From contig JABHGC010000236.1 in NCBI GenBank assembly GCA_018672285.1, positions 1-34,757 on the forward strand: a stretch of DNA of 34,757 nt, in the 5' to 3' direction. Each line of letters starts with the position of its first letter. The stretch's first letter is position 1. Below are positions 14,908-23,347 of this stretch, in pieces. A program made the position numbers and the translations under genes. The notes beneath the pieces are model-generated. The model was not told the DNA's origin. It saw nothing but the letters and a program-made list of their open reading frames with translations, and made no database searches. The DNA is from Methylococcales bacterium. Its GTDB lineage: Bacteria; Pseudomonadota; Gammaproteobacteria; JABHGC01.

Positions 14908-16626
14908 TTAGCGTACTTTTACCTTCAGCATCTCTTCGCCATCTTTGTCTGTTAAATGTACCGCACAGGCAATGCATGGGTCAAAACTGTGGATGGTACG
15001 CAGTATTTCAATGGGTTGTTTTTCATCTTCTAGCTCATTGCCAACTAAAGCGGCTTCATAAGGGCCTGCTTGCCCTTTATGGTCTCTGGGGCCAGCGTTC
15101 CATGTGCTAGGTACAACCGCTTGATAATTATCTATTTTTTGATCTTTAATGACGATCCAGTGAGCCAGTGCGCCTCGTGGTGCTTCCATGTAACCTACGC
15201 CCCGAGCCTCTTTGGGCCAGCTTGAAGGTTCCCAAAGGGTGTCGTTAAAGGTTTTGCTGTCTCCACCTTTAATGTTGCTGACCAATTGGTTATACCAAGT
15301 GTTCATGGCATCACCTATGATCTTGGTCTCCAATGTTCGGGCAGCAGTACGGCCTAGTGTTGAAAATAAGCCTTCTATAGGTAGGTCTAGCTTGCTGAGT
15401 GTCATGCCAACCAAATCCTTGGTTTGCTCATGGCCTTTGGCATAGAGCATTAAGACTCTGGCAAGTGGGCCAACTTCAACCGCATGGCCTTTCCAGCGAG
15501 GAGATTTCAGCCATGAGTATGAGGCATCTACATCAAGTTGATCATACGGTGGTTTAGGGCCGGTATAATTTAGCTCAGTTTCGCCATCATATGGGTGTAA
15601 GCCGGTTTCTTTACCTCCTTTGTAGTTGTACCAAGAGTGAGGTACATACTCTTGAATTTGGCTTTCATCGTTGAGATCAACTTCGTGTATTTTGCTTAAA
15701 TCTCGGTTCAAAATGACGCCGCTGGGTAGGAAGAAGCTAGAAGGATCATCCATGCCTTTTTCGGGTAAATCACCGTAGGTCATAAAGTTGCCAATGCCTT
15801 CTCCTTTAAAGGCCCAGTCTTTGTAGTAACCTGCAATGGCTAAGGTATCTGGGATATACACTTGGTCTACAAAGGCAATCATTTTCTGGATGATATTGTG
15901 CACTTGAGCCAATTTTTTCATGTTAATGGCTGAGTCTGAATTTAAGTCGATGGGGCAGGGGACACCGCCGACTAAAAAGTTAGGGTGAGGGTTTTTGCCA
16001 CCAAATATCGTGTGTAGTTTGGCGACATCTCTTTGCCATGCGAGTGCCTCTAAGTAATGCGCTACGGCAATCAAATTGACTTCGGGTGGAAGTTTGTAAG
16101 CTGAGTGCCCCCAGTAACCGTTATTAAAAATACCCAGTTGGCCTGACTCAACAAAGTTTTTCAGTTTCTTCTGGGTGTCCGAAAAATAACCGGGAGAGGA
16201 CTTGGGGTAGCTGCTAATGCTTTGTGCAATATCAGACGTCGCTTTGGGGTCTGCTTTTAAAGCAGAGACAACATCAACCCAATCCAGTGCATGCAAATGA
16301 TAAAAATGCATTACATGATCGTGAATGTATTGGGCGCCAATCATTAAATTACGAATGATCTGAGCGTTGGCAGGTACGGTATAATTGAGTGCGTTTTCCA
16401 CAGAACGCACGGAGGCGATTCCGTGTACTAAAGTGCACACTCCGCAAATGCGTTGAGCAAATGCCCAAGCATCTCGAGGGTCTCGCCCTTTCAATATTAT
16501 TTCAATACCACGAACCATCGTGCCAGATGAGTAAGCACTGGTGATGATGTTATTTTCAACCTGAGCTTCGACCCTTAAATGGCCTTCAATTCGGGTGATC
16601 GGATCAACAATGACGCGTTTGTTCAT
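14908..16626 (-). CDS. hynL: [NiFe] hydrogenase large (catalytic) subunit, Isp-type group 1e
   Basis: The subunit that holds the Ni-Fe(CN)2CO site and splits H2 in the periplasm. It starts at an ATG with GGGAG 9 bases upstream and has 572 residues. Ligand motifs are RICGVCTLVHG (Cys61, Cys64) near the N-terminus and DPCIACAVH (Cys551, Cys554) near the end; both C-terminal nickel ligands are ordinary Cys codons, not UGA. The chain continues 15 residues past His557, the extension that a HynD-type protease removes after nickel insertion. The DPITRIEGHLRVE start is typical. It is the last gene of hynS-isp1-isp2-hynL and is carried across the membrane with the Tat-signalled small subunit. Confidence 0.96.
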   Translation of the reverse strand: MNKRVIVDPITRIEGHLRVEAQVENNIITSAYSSGTMVRGIEIILKGRDPRDAWAFAQRICGVCTLVHGIASVRSVENALNYTVPANAQIIRNLMIGAQYIHDHVMHFYHLHALDWVDVVSALKADPKATSDIAQSISSYPKSSPGYFSDTQKKLKNFVESGQLGIFNNGYWGHSAYKLPPEVNLIAVAHYLEALAWQRDVAKLHTIFGGKNPHPNFLVGGVPCPIDLNSDSAINMKKLAQVHNIIQKMIAFVDQVYIPDTLAIAGYYKDWAFKGEGIGNFMTYGDLPEKGMDDPSSFFLPSGVILNRDLSKIHEVDLNDESQIQEYVPHSWYNYKGGKETGLHPYDGETELNYTGPKPPYDQLDVDASYSWLKSPRWKGHAVEVGPLARVLMLYAKGHEQTKDLVGMTLSKLDLPIEGLFSTLGRTAARTLETKIIGDAMNTWYNQLVSNIKGGDSKTFNDTLWEPSSWPKEARGVGYMEAPRGALAHWIVIKDQKIDNYQAVVPSTWNAGPRDHKGQAGPYEAALVGNELEDEKQPIEILRTIHSFDPCIACAVHLTDKDGEEMLKVKVR

Positions 16627-16646
16627 AATGATTCTCCCATTTTAGC

Positions 16647-17906
16647 TCATTGGTTTGGCTCGAGATATTCTGCGAGTTTTTCGGTGAGTCCAATGATATT
16701 TAAATCCATGTTGTAGTGTTCTGCGCCTTCTTCTATGGTCATTCTGCAGTTAGCACAAGCGGTAACCAGTGTGTTGACACCAGTATGTTCAATCTGATTT
16801 TTTTTCTTGTTAAACACAATGTGTTTTAAATCTTCGGCGCGAGGGTTGGCACTTACGCCACCACCGCCACCACAGCACCAGTTCATGACACCGGCGTCGG
16901 GCATTTCTTTAAGGCCGGTTGTAAACATGCCCATTAAGTGCCGAGGCTCTTGTACGACACCGCCTTTTCTCACCAGTTGACAAGGGTCATGAAAGGTAAA
17001 TGATTCATCCCATGATCCTGTGGTTTTTAAGCGGCCTTCTGCACGGAGTTGATCAAGCAGCTCTAAAATGTGTATCACATGAAATGAAAATGGTCGGCCG
17101 ATGAGGTTTGGCCCTTCCCAGCGAATGGCTGTGTAGGCGTGTCCGCATTCGGGGCTAATGACATGCTTCACCTTTAATTTTTCTGCACCGCTAACAATCC
17201 GTTCAACCAGTTCGGCAGCAAGGTCACTTGAGCCAATTTGAATGCCCGCATTGGTGGCCTCAAAGGCCTCTGAGCAGAGTGTCCAGGAAACGTTGGCATG
17301 GTCGAAAATTTTAGCCAATGCACCAATGTATTCTGGGTAATACATGATTTCCATTGAGGAAAGTAGCGCAAGGTAGTCTGCACCTTCAACGTCAACCGGA
17401 ATACTGAGTCCTGTGTCTTTTTCAACGTGTTTTAATTGCGCGAGCAATGCAGGGAGTTGAACGCCCATTGGGCTGCCAAGCTCCATTGCGCGTTTGGTGC
17501 CGTGGCGTAGCCCTTCAGGTGTATGTTTGGAGGCGACAAACGCTTCACGTGCTTTGCGAATAATGCCACTGATATCAATACCTGCAGGGCAAACCATGGA
17601 GCAGCGGCCACAGAGCGTGCAGCCGTCGTAGACGACTTTTTCCCATTCAGAAAGATCATCATCCGTGATGGGTTTGGCTAAGCCAATAGATTTTAATAGC
17701 TTCCCAGTGAGGGTCATTTCTTGCTGCCATGCCCGTTTCATTAATTCAATTTTGTGAATGGGCGTGTACTTTGGGTCTTGTGTTTCTGTTTGGAAAAGGC
17801 ATGCTTCGGCACATAACCCGCAGTGGGTACAGCTTTGAAAATACGCTGACATACTGCTGTCCATTTGTTCAACAAAGGCATTTAGTGCGATGGTATTGGT
17901 GCTCAT
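16647..17906 (-). CDS. isp2: Isp2, HdrD-like iron-sulfur protein of the hydrogenase complex
   Basis: A 419-residue cytoplasmic electron carrier related to the heterodisulfide reductase subunit HdrD and to GlpC/LutA-type CCG proteins. Two [4Fe-4S] ferredoxin motifs are visible: CTHCGLCAEAC (Cys26-Cys36) and CTLCGRCSMVCP (Cys96-Cys106). Two CCG-type regions follow: a degenerate one around ISPECGHAY and a full one with NWCCGGGGGVSAN and CANCR. In Isp-type hydrogenases it takes electrons from the membrane protein Isp1 and passes them to a quinone or sulfur-linked pool. It overlaps isp1 by 4 bp. Isp1-Isp2 between hynS and hynL is the diagnostic arrangement for this hydrogenase type. Confidence 0.92.
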   Translation of the reverse strand: MSTNTIALNAFVEQMDSSMSAYFQSCTHCGLCAEACLFQTETQDPKYTPIHKIELMKRAWQQEMTLTGKLLKSIGLAKPITDDDLSEWEKVVYDGCTLCGRCSMVCPAGIDISGIIRKAREAFVASKHTPEGLRHGTKRAMELGSPMGVQLPALLAQLKHVEKDTGLSIPVDVEGADYLALLSSMEIMYYPEYIGALAKIFDHANVSWTLCSEAFEATNAGIQIGSSDLAAELVERIVSGAEKLKVKHVISPECGHAYTAIRWEGPNLIGRPFSFHVIHILELLDQLRAEGRLKTTGSWDESFTFHDPCQLVRKGGVVQEPRHLMGMFTTGLKEMPDAGVMNWCCGGGGGVSANPRAEDLKHIVFNKKKNQIEHTGVNTLVTACANCRMTIEEGAEHYNMDLNIIGLTEKLAEYLEPNQ

Positions 17907-18568
17907 GATGACACTCCTTTCCGGCCTATGTCGCTACCACTATAAAATCGAGCAAAAAATATGGCGATAAAATGTCCTAAACGGGTGAAAGGCAAAAGTA
18001 CCATTAATAGTTCAACCGACAGTATGTGCAACGCGAGCATTAATGTGTAAGGCAATAGGGCGTGATTGAATGCCAAGTACCCTGTTAATAGCGGTAGGAA
18101 ACTGATCACCCAGATAAAATAGTCATGCCCATCACTGATAAATCGACGTACAGGATCGGTGATGCGATAAATTAAGAGTGTGATCATGGCGATCATGGTA
18201 ACAACGGTGGTTGCGGTAATCACACTATTGGGTAATGCAGGCCAGCTAAAGCCCAAAACGGTTTTTAATGCTTCGATGTGAGGTGTGTAAAAAAACAGAA
18301 TCAGAAAAAAACCGAGATGAAAAGTGATACCCGCTATGTGTAATAAGGGGGCTTTGGAGAAAAGCCCTTTAGCAGGGGCAAACCGGCGAAATACCGTGCG
18401 AACGCCGGCAGATGTTTCAGCTGATTTAGCGGGGGCTAAATTGCGTTTTCTGCCGAGCATGAGCAGGGTGAGTACCCGGTAGAGTGTGCCAAATATAAAA
18501 ATAGCCAACGCCCATTCAAAACCGCTTCCTCTAGCCCAGTTGAGTAGTGTGATGGAATCGATGTTCAT
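17903..18568 (-). CDS. isp1: Isp1, NarI-like membrane cytochrome b of the hydrogenase complex
   Basis: A 221-residue inner-membrane protein with about five hydrophobic helices, similar to the NarI/HdrE/DsrM family of di-heme cytochromes b. Histidines placed to bind heme are seen in LLHIAGITFHLGFF (residues 76-89) and in the penultimate helix, LALHILSVELLMVLLP. The Isp1 subunit is thought to carry electrons from the periplasmic hydrogenase across the membrane to Isp2. It starts 5 bases after the hynS stop and overlaps isp2 by an ATGA. It replaces the HyaC/HupC cytochrome b of group 1d hydrogenases. Confidence 0.9.
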   Translation of the reverse strand: MNIDSITLLNWARGSGFEWALAIFIFGTLYRVLTLLMLGRKRNLAPAKSAETSAGVRTVFRRFAPAKGLFSKAPLLHIAGITFHLGFFLILFFYTPHIEALKTVLGFSWPALPNSVITATTVVTMIAMITLLIYRITDPVRRFISDGHDYFIWVISFLPLLTGYLAFNHALLPYTLMLALHILSVELLMVLLPFTRLGHFIAIFFARFYSGSDIGRKGVSS

Positions 18569-18573
18569 AATGG

Positions 18574-19656
18574 TTACTCCATGTCATCCGTTGTCACTGT
18601 ATGGTGTTTTTTAGCCGCTTTTGCTTTTGCAGATTTGTGAATCGCACTCGCTGCAACGCTGGCGACAGCACCGGCAGCAATAGCGGCAGCAGCCGTTTCG
18701 CCTATGCTTATGGTGGGTTGAGATAAGGCGTTATAAAACCCGCCGTTATCCCAAAAATCAGGCTGTGAGCAGCCAATGCAAGGCGCGCCGGCTTCAATAG
18801 GGAAGCTGGTGCCTTCATTCCATTTTGCGGTGGCGCAGGCGTTATAAGTGGTTGGTCCTTTGCAGCCTAACTTAAATAGGCACCAACCCGCTTTTGCACC
18901 TTCGTCATCAAAGGTTTCGGCAAATAATCCTTTTTCATAAAATGGCCTGCGATAGCAGCGATCGTGAATACTGTTGCCATAAAACATTTTTGGTCGGCCA
19001 AGATCATCTAAATCTGGAATCGTGCCAAAGGTTAAAAAGTGGGCAAGTACACCGGTCATGACGATAGGAATCGGTGGGCAGCCAGGCACATTGATGATGG
19101 GTTTGTCTTTGATGATATCGCTGACTGCAACTGCATTGGTAGGGTTAGGGTCGGCATGAGGTAAACCGCCATAAGTCGCACAGGTGCCAACGGCCACAAT
19201 AGCAGCGGCATGTTTGGCAGTATCAATGAGCATTTGTTTGTTATCGATGCCTGCAATGGTTGAAAAACCAGGGTTGCCAGTGGGGATGGAGCCATCCACA
19301 ACTAAAATATACTGGTCTTCATTGTCTTTCATGGCTTGTTCACGTGCGGCTTCTGCAGCATGGCCAGAGGCAGCTTGTAATGTGTGATGGTAATCTAGAG
19401 AGATAAAGTCAAAAATTAAGGATTCAATCGTGGGTGCATGTGAGCGCGTAATAGACTCAGTGCAGCCTGTACATTCTTGGAATGATAACCAAATAACCGA
19501 CGGTCGTTTAGCGCTCTCCAATGCTTTGGCAATCTGCGGAATTAAGCTTGGAGGTAATGCCAGCATAGTGGCGGTAATGGAGCAAAACTTCAAAAAACCT
19601 CGGCGAGTAATCCCTTGTCCCTGTAAATGATCCATCAATGTGTATTGCTTGCTCAT
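18574..19656 (-). CDS. hynS: [NiFe] hydrogenase small subunit with Tat signal
   Basis: The electron-transfer subunit with three iron-sulfur clusters. The start at 19656 (MSKQYTLMDHL) is set by AGGAG 8 bases upstream and a 4-bp overlap with the gene before; it gives 360 residues. The twin-arginine signal is RRGFLK (residues 18-23) followed by a hydrophobic stretch. Proximal-cluster ligands are in ECTGCTES (Cys62, Cys65), VGTCATYG and PGCPP. The ECTGC form lacks the extra Cys of oxygen-tolerant HyaA/HoxK-type subunits. Medial and distal ligands lie in HDRCYRRP, GWCLFKLGCKGP and APCIGCSQPDFW. An Ala-rich, weakly hydrophobic C-terminus may anchor it to the membrane. Confidence 0.96.
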   Translation of the reverse strand: MSKQYTLMDHLQGQGITRRGFLKFCSITATMLALPPSLIPQIAKALESAKRPSVIWLSFQECTGCTESITRSHAPTIESLIFDFISLDYHHTLQAASGHAAEAAREQAMKDNEDQYILVVDGSIPTGNPGFSTIAGIDNKQMLIDTAKHAAAIVAVGTCATYGGLPHADPNPTNAVAVSDIIKDKPIINVPGCPPIPIVMTGVLAHFLTFGTIPDLDDLGRPKMFYGNSIHDRCYRRPFYEKGLFAETFDDEGAKAGWCLFKLGCKGPTTYNACATAKWNEGTSFPIEAGAPCIGCSQPDFWDNGGFYNALSQPTISIGETAAAAIAAGAVASVAASAIHKSAKAKAAKKHHTVTTDDME

Positions 19657-20030
19657 GACATGATCTCCTGTAACCGGTTTAGCCCGTCGGTAATATCCGC
19701 TTGCTGGGCCATTAACAACGAAGGGAATAAACATATTTCTATGTAAGTGAGTTGCTTGCTAGAAAAGTGAGGCTGATGCTGTGTTACCCAAACGCCAGGA
19801 AATTGTGTTTCCCAAAAGGTTGATTCCCCTGCGCTGGTGAGTGTGACATTGACTTCTCCTTTGCCTAGGGTGCTGAGTAATTGCTCTGTATCTTGAGATG
19901 TCATAGGGAGTGAAGAGAGATCAATGGTTGTGGCTTGATTGTTCTCGGCCAGCTTGAGGAGTGCATGTTTTATTTCGTGCAAAATGGGTATGGCATTTTG
20001 GTGTGTGCAGACCTTGACAGCGCTGTTCAT
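19653..20030 (-). CDS. HupH/HyaF-like hydrogenase expression protein, C-terminal domain only
   Basis: A 125-residue protein starting at the ATG at 20030 with AGGGAG about 8 bases upstream; an in-frame start 33 bases earlier has no such site. Residues 40-124 match the HupH C-terminal domain pattern: a GEVNVTL strand, then ETQFPGVWVTQH, then IEICLFPSLL, then a helix. HupH/HyaF/HoxQ proteins act in maturation of the small subunit iron-sulfur clusters or as a chaperone for it. Those proteins are about 280 residues; this one carries only one such domain, as in some Isp-type clusters. It overlaps hynS by 4 bp, consistent with a small-subunit role. Confidence 0.75.
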   Translation of the reverse strand: MNSAVKVCTHQNAIPILHEIKHALLKLAENNQATTIDLSSLPMTSQDTEQLLSTLGKGEVNVTLTSAGESTFWETQFPGVWVTQHQPHFSSKQLTYIEICLFPSLLMAQQADITDGLNRLQEIMS

Positions 20031-20085
20031 GCTCAAATCTCCCTTTATGAGTAACACAGCCATTTATTACTTAGCTTAGTATCAG

Positions 20086-20091
20086 ATTATC
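20086..20091 (-). promoter_or_regulatory. candidate -10 box of the hydrogenase structural operon
   Basis: GATAAT on the minus strand, 56 bases ahead of the hupH-like start codon. The nearer FNR-like box lies 19 bases upstream of it, roughly where a class II activator-binding site sits, and no good -35 box is seen, as expected for an activator-dependent promoter. Confidence 0.4.
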
Positions 20092-20110
20092 ATGAGAAAA
20101 TTTGGATGTT

Positions 20111-20124
20111 TTGATCTAGGTCAA
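20111..20124 (-). promoter_or_regulatory. FNR/Anr-like box 1 (proximal)
   Basis: TTGATCTAGGTCAA differs from the FNR consensus TTGAT-N4-ATCAA at one position and is itself nearly palindromic. With the GATAAT box at 20086-20091 its centre would lie about 39 bases from a likely transcription start, close to the class II position (-41.5). Confidence 0.65.
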
Positions 20125-20157
20125 ATAATATTGCGCTTATATTTCATTGGAAAGTAT

Positions 20158-20171
20158 TTGATAGAGGTCAA
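20158..20171 (-). promoter_or_regulatory. FNR/Anr-like box 2 (distal)
   Basis: TTGATAGAGGTCAA shares the TTGAT-N4-GTCAA form of box 1 and lies 47 bases further upstream, between the hynD stop codon and box 1. A second site at this distance could cooperate with or repress from the upstream position. Confidence 0.5.
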
Positions 20172-20192
20172 TTTTTCGAGCCGGCATCAGCC

Positions 20193-20672
20193 TTATAGTG
20201 GAATTGACCATTGTTGAAGTTGTTTTTTTACCGCTGAAATGATGGTGGGTAACGCACTTGCTGCAGCTGGGGTTAATTGCTCTCCCCAGGTTAATATTTC
20301 CGGCTGTACAGCAATGAGTGTGCGTTGCTCAGGTAAGTGGTCTGTGAGACGTGCAATGTCCATTAAGTCGAGCAGACCTACCTCATGTACACTGCGTTTG
20401 CTATGACCTAAAAAATGATCCATAGCGTCATTGTTAAATATTTTAACCGTACCAGGGGGGCTATTCAGTTGTGCTGCATCAATGACAATAAGGTGGTTAA
20501 CAGATTCAATTTCAGCGGCTAAAGTAAAGCTGAGAGTGCCGCCATCAAGCAACCGGATGTGTTCCGCTTGACCGAGATCAGGAATGAGTGCGGTAATGGC
20601 GTGTATGCCAATACCTTCATCGGTTAATAAGTTATTACCGATGCCAAGAATGAGTACAGTATGTTGCGTCAT
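20193..20672 (-). CDS. hynD: hydrogenase maturation protease (HynD/HyaD/HupD family)
   Basis: A 159-residue nickel-dependent endopeptidase that cuts the C-terminal extension of the large subunit after nickel is inserted. The N-terminal GIGNNLLTDEGIGIHA carries the conserved Asn and the Ni-binding Glu. Next come VIDAAQL with the Asp ligand, and the His in SVHEVGLLDLM. Length and layout match M52 peptidases. It lies upstream of, and in the same direction as, the structural operon, separated by 162 bases containing two FNR-like boxes, and is divergent from hypC with 56 bases between their starts. Confidence 0.93.
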   Translation of the reverse strand: MTQHTVLILGIGNNLLTDEGIGIHAITALIPDLGQAEHIRLLDGGTLSFTLAAEIESVNHLIVIDAAQLNSPPGTVKIFNNDAMDHFLGHSKRSVHEVGLLDLMDIARLTDHLPEQRTLIAVQPEILTWGEQLTPAAASALPTIISAVKKQLQQWSIPL

Positions 20673-20728
20673 AATGTTATTAATGTGATTTTTTGTGGTT
20701 TTGTCAAGGATTATTTGAGGTTAAAATT

Positions 20729-20974
20729 ATGTGCTTAGGTATTCCCATGCAGGTCAAATCAATAGACCAATTTGTCGCGCAATGTGAAGCTAAGGGTGTG
20801 AGTCGAGAGGTCAATTTATTTATGCTTCAAGGGGAGTCTGTTGAAGTGGGTGACTTTGTGATGGTGCATGTGGGTTATGCCATAGAAAAAATGACGGAAC
20901 AAGATGCGCGCTCATCTTGGGAGTTATATGACGAAATGTTAGCCACATTATCGGCAGGTGAGACGGATGCATGA
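20729..20974 (+). CDS. hypC: hydrogenase maturation chaperone HypC
   Basis: An 81-residue HypC that works with HypD to build the Fe(CN)2CO unit and hands it to the apo-large subunit. The start at 20729 puts the essential Cys at position 2 (MCLGIPMQV), which defines the family; TGAGG lies 8 bases upstream. The frame is open further upstream, but that start would displace Cys2. It is the first gene of the hypCABDFE cluster and overlaps hypA by 8 bp. Confidence 0.95.
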   Translation: MCLGIPMQVKSIDQFVAQCEAKGVSREVNLFMLQGESVEVGDFVMVHVGYAIEKMTEQDARSSWELYDEMLATLSAGETDA

Positions 20975-21347
20975 GTTATCAGTCTGCTTAGCACTGATTG
21001 ACCAAGTTGAAAAAGTGGCTCAATCTCATCATGCCACCTCGGTGGATTTAGTTGTGTTGCAAATTGGCCCTTTATCTGGCGTTGAGGCATCATTATTAAA
21101 GCATGCATTCCCTTTGGCTGTGGCTGGGACGCTGGCAGAAAAATCGGTATTGGAAATAGAGCTTCTTTCAATAAAGGTGCATTGTATGAGCTGTGGCAAA
21201 GATTCAGATGCCGTCATTAATCGTTTGGTGTGTGGGCATTGTGGTGACTATAAAACGCAGTTGATCAGTGGTGATGAGTTGCTATTGAAGCGGGTCGGTT
21301 TGGTGGGAATTGAAGAAGCTGAAAATCAAGGAGTAGCGCATGTGTGA
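20967..21347 (+). CDS. hypA: nickel metallochaperone HypA
   Basis: A 126-residue HypA that delivers nickel to the large subunit with HypB. The ATG at 20967 is preferred over a GTG 9 bases upstream because the nickel ligand must be His2 and the N-terminus must read MHE, as it does here. The structural zinc site is visible as two CxxC motifs, CMSC and CGHC, in the second half. It overlaps hypC and hypB by 8 bp each. Confidence 0.95.
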   Translation: MHELSVCLALIDQVEKVAQSHHATSVDLVVLQIGPLSGVEASLLKHAFPLAVAGTLAEKSVLEIELLSIKVHCMSCGKDSDAVINRLVCGHCGDYKTQLISGDELLLKRVGLVGIEEAENQGVAHV

Positions 21348-22158
21348 TACTTGTGGTTGTAACGTAACGTCCGGAAATCAACATTTAGTTCAACCCGGTG
21401 GCGCTTTGTCACATACGAGTGATGGCTCTGTTGCGATTGAAGTTTTGACGAATCTCTTGAGTGAAAACGATAAAATTGCAGCACATAATCGCCAGCACTT
21501 TGATGCTCAGGGGGTTTTAGTGATGAATTTAATGTCATCCCCAGGCTCAGGTAAAACGGCATTATTAGAAGTGATGGCACAACAGTTAAAAGGGCGCTTG
21601 AAAATTGCAGTCATTGAAGGGGATTTAGAAACTGAAAATGATGCCCAAAGAATTCGCCAGCAAGGGGTTCAGGCGATTCAAATTGTCACCGGAACGGCTT
21701 GTCATTTAGATGCCCACATGGTGCACACGGAACTGCATAAGATGGACTTGAAAGATATTGATGTTGTATTTATCGAAAATGTTGGCAACCTTGTTTGCCC
21801 CGCGAGTTTTGATTTAGGCCACCACATTAATGTGGCTTTATTGTCTGTTACCGAAGGGGATGATAAACCTGAAAAATACCCCGTTATGTTTAGAGCCGCT
21901 GACCAAGTGGTGATCAGTAAAACAGATTTATTGCCTTATTTAGAGGATTTTTCACCTGATAAAGCGATCTTACACATTCGTGAGTTAGCGAATGATGCGC
22001 CTGTGCTGCAAGTCTCTGTGAAGAATGCTGAGTCAGTGGAGGCATGGATTGATTGGGTTATCAGTGAAGTTGCGATGCAGAAGCAGAGGTTGCTTGATGG
22101 GGTCGATATCAAAACAAAAACTCAGTCTGATGGTGTGCTTTTGCATGAGCACGGTTAG
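21340..22158 (+). CDS. hypB: nickel-inserting GTPase HypB
   Basis: A 272-residue SIMIBI-class GTPase. The N-terminal CDTCGC motif (residues 2-7) is the high-affinity nickel site. The P-loop is PGSGKT (68-73), with the GDLET segment following near 92. The internal metal site includes the Cys-His pair in GTACHLDAH, and the G4-like motif is SKTD. The His-rich stretch found in storage-type HypB proteins is absent. It ends before a 103-base gap, the only real break within the hyp cluster. Confidence 0.95.
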   Translation: MCDTCGCNVTSGNQHLVQPGGALSHTSDGSVAIEVLTNLLSENDKIAAHNRQHFDAQGVLVMNLMSSPGSGKTALLEVMAQQLKGRLKIAVIEGDLETENDAQRIRQQGVQAIQIVTGTACHLDAHMVHTELHKMDLKDIDVVFIENVGNLVCPASFDLGHHINVALLSVTEGDDKPEKYPVMFRAADQVVISKTDLLPYLEDFSPDKAILHIRELANDAPVLQVSVKNAESVEAWIDWVISEVAMQKQRLLDGVDIKTKTQSDGVLLHEHG

Positions 22159-22261
22159 TTGTCTGTTATTAATTGGTATTTTATAGGTTAATCGCGTGAG
22201 GTGTTTTTAAAAATATCCTCTATTAGCGCTAAATTTAACGAATATCTTGAGGTCTATTGCG
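22159..22261 (+). promoter_or_regulatory. gap between hypB and hypD with an imperfect dyad
   Basis: 103 bases in an otherwise overlapping hyp cluster. Near 22198-22220 lies GAGG...CCTC around TTTT-A-AAAA, an imperfect dyad. GAGG at 22249-22252 is the ribosome-binding site of hypD. A secondary promoter for hypDFE is possible but no clear -35/-10 pair is seen. Confidence 0.25.
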
Positions 22262-23347
22262 ATGGGGATCAGTGCTAAACAATGGCTAACGTTAATTCAC
22301 GAAATGCCAATTTCTCAGCCCATTAAAATCATGAATGTGTGTGGTGGGCATGAGCGTTCTATCACCATGTCAGGTATACGCGGTGCATTACCAAAAAACA
22401 TTGAGTTAATTCCTGGGCCTGGTTGCCCTGTTTGTATTTGCCCAGAGGAAGATATTTACCAGGCAATACAGCTGTCTTTGCATGAAGATATTATTCTTGT
22501 TGCGTATGGCGATATGCTTAGGGTACCTGTTAATGTTAAAAAATCAGAAGCCAGAACATTAGAGCAGGCAAAAGCGGCTGGCGCTCGAATCAAGCCCATT
22601 GCATCCCCAATGGACGTGATTCAAATAGCCGAGCAAAACCCTGATGATACGGTGGTGTTTTTTGCAGCAGGCTTTGAGACGACCACAGCACCCACTGCGG
22701 CTATGATTGCACAAGGTGTGCCGGATAATTTAAAAATATTGCTCTCTGGCCGGTTAACTTGGCCTGCGATTCACGTGTTATTAAGCTCAGACTCTCCCGG
22801 TTTTAATGCTTTAGTCGCCCCAGGTCATGTAGCGACGATTATGGGGCCGCAAGAATGGGCTTTTGTAGTGGAGGATTTTAACCTCCCTGCCGCGGTTGCA
22901 GGGTTTTCACCCGAATCATTGTTAGCCGCAACCTATTCTGTTATTAGGCAGTTTGAATCGGGTAAGCCATTTTTAGATAATTGTTATCCCGAGGTGGTTA
23001 AACCTACAGGCAATGTTGGCGCTCAGAAAATGCTCTCTGAGGTAATGACTGTTGTCGATGCGACTTGGCGAGGTGTCGGTACCATTCCTAAGTCAGGTTT
23101 TGCGCTCAGTGAGCCGTATCGTTATTTGGATGTGAATGAACATTTTCCAGGTTATCACGATGATGCGCGTAAACGCGCGGGTGAAATGCCGCCTGGGTGT
23201 GATTGCGCCAAGGTGGTGATGGGGGAAATTTATCCCAATGAGTGTCGATTGTATGGCAAGGCATGTGTGCCAAGACACCCGATTGGTCCTTGTATGGTGT
23301 CAGATGAAGGGGCTTGCCGTATTTGGTGGGCACATACCAAGCGATGA
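22262..23347 (+). CDS. hypD: hydrogenase maturation iron-sulfur protein HypD
   Basis: A 361-residue scaffold protein that, with HypC, accepts the cyanides and CO onto iron. The ATG at 22262 is chosen because GAGG lies 9 bases upstream; a TTG 15 bases earlier overlaps that site. Conserved motifs: NVCGGHERSI near residue 25, PGPGCPVCICP near 60, a GFETTTAP segment, and the C-terminal cysteine cluster holding the [4Fe-4S] centre (CDC...NECRLYGKAC...GPCM). It overlaps hypF by 4 bp. Confidence 0.95.
   Translation: MGISAKQWLTLIHEMPISQPIKIMNVCGGHERSITMSGIRGALPKNIELIPGPGCPVCICPEEDIYQAIQLSLHEDIILVAYGDMLRVPVNVKKSEARTLEQAKAAGARIKPIASPMDVIQIAEQNPDDTVVFFAAGFETTTAPTAAMIAQGVPDNLKILLSGRLTWPAIHVLLSSDSPGFNALVAPGHVATIMGPQEWAFVVEDFNLPAAVAGFSPESLLAATYSVIRQFESGKPFLDNCYPEVVKPTGNVGAQKMLSEVMTVVDATWRGVGTIPKSGFALSEPYRYLDVNEHFPGYHDDARKRAGEMPPGCDCAKVVMGEIYPNECRLYGKACVPRHPIGPCMVSDEGACRIWWAHTKR

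Noticed and set aside
14908..14990. Selenocysteine in the hydrogenase large subunit
   Set aside because: The C-terminal nickel ligands are encoded by TGC and TGT, and no UGA is present in the frame.
18574..19656. Oxygen-tolerant (six-Cys proximal cluster) hydrogenase
   Set aside because: The small subunit reads ECTGC, without the additional Cys next to the proximal ligands, and the Isp gene order fits group 1e.
20031..20192. Sigma-54 promoter for the hydrogenase operon
   Set aside because: No TGGCAC-N5-TTGC-like pair was found; the FNR-like boxes with GATAAT fit better.
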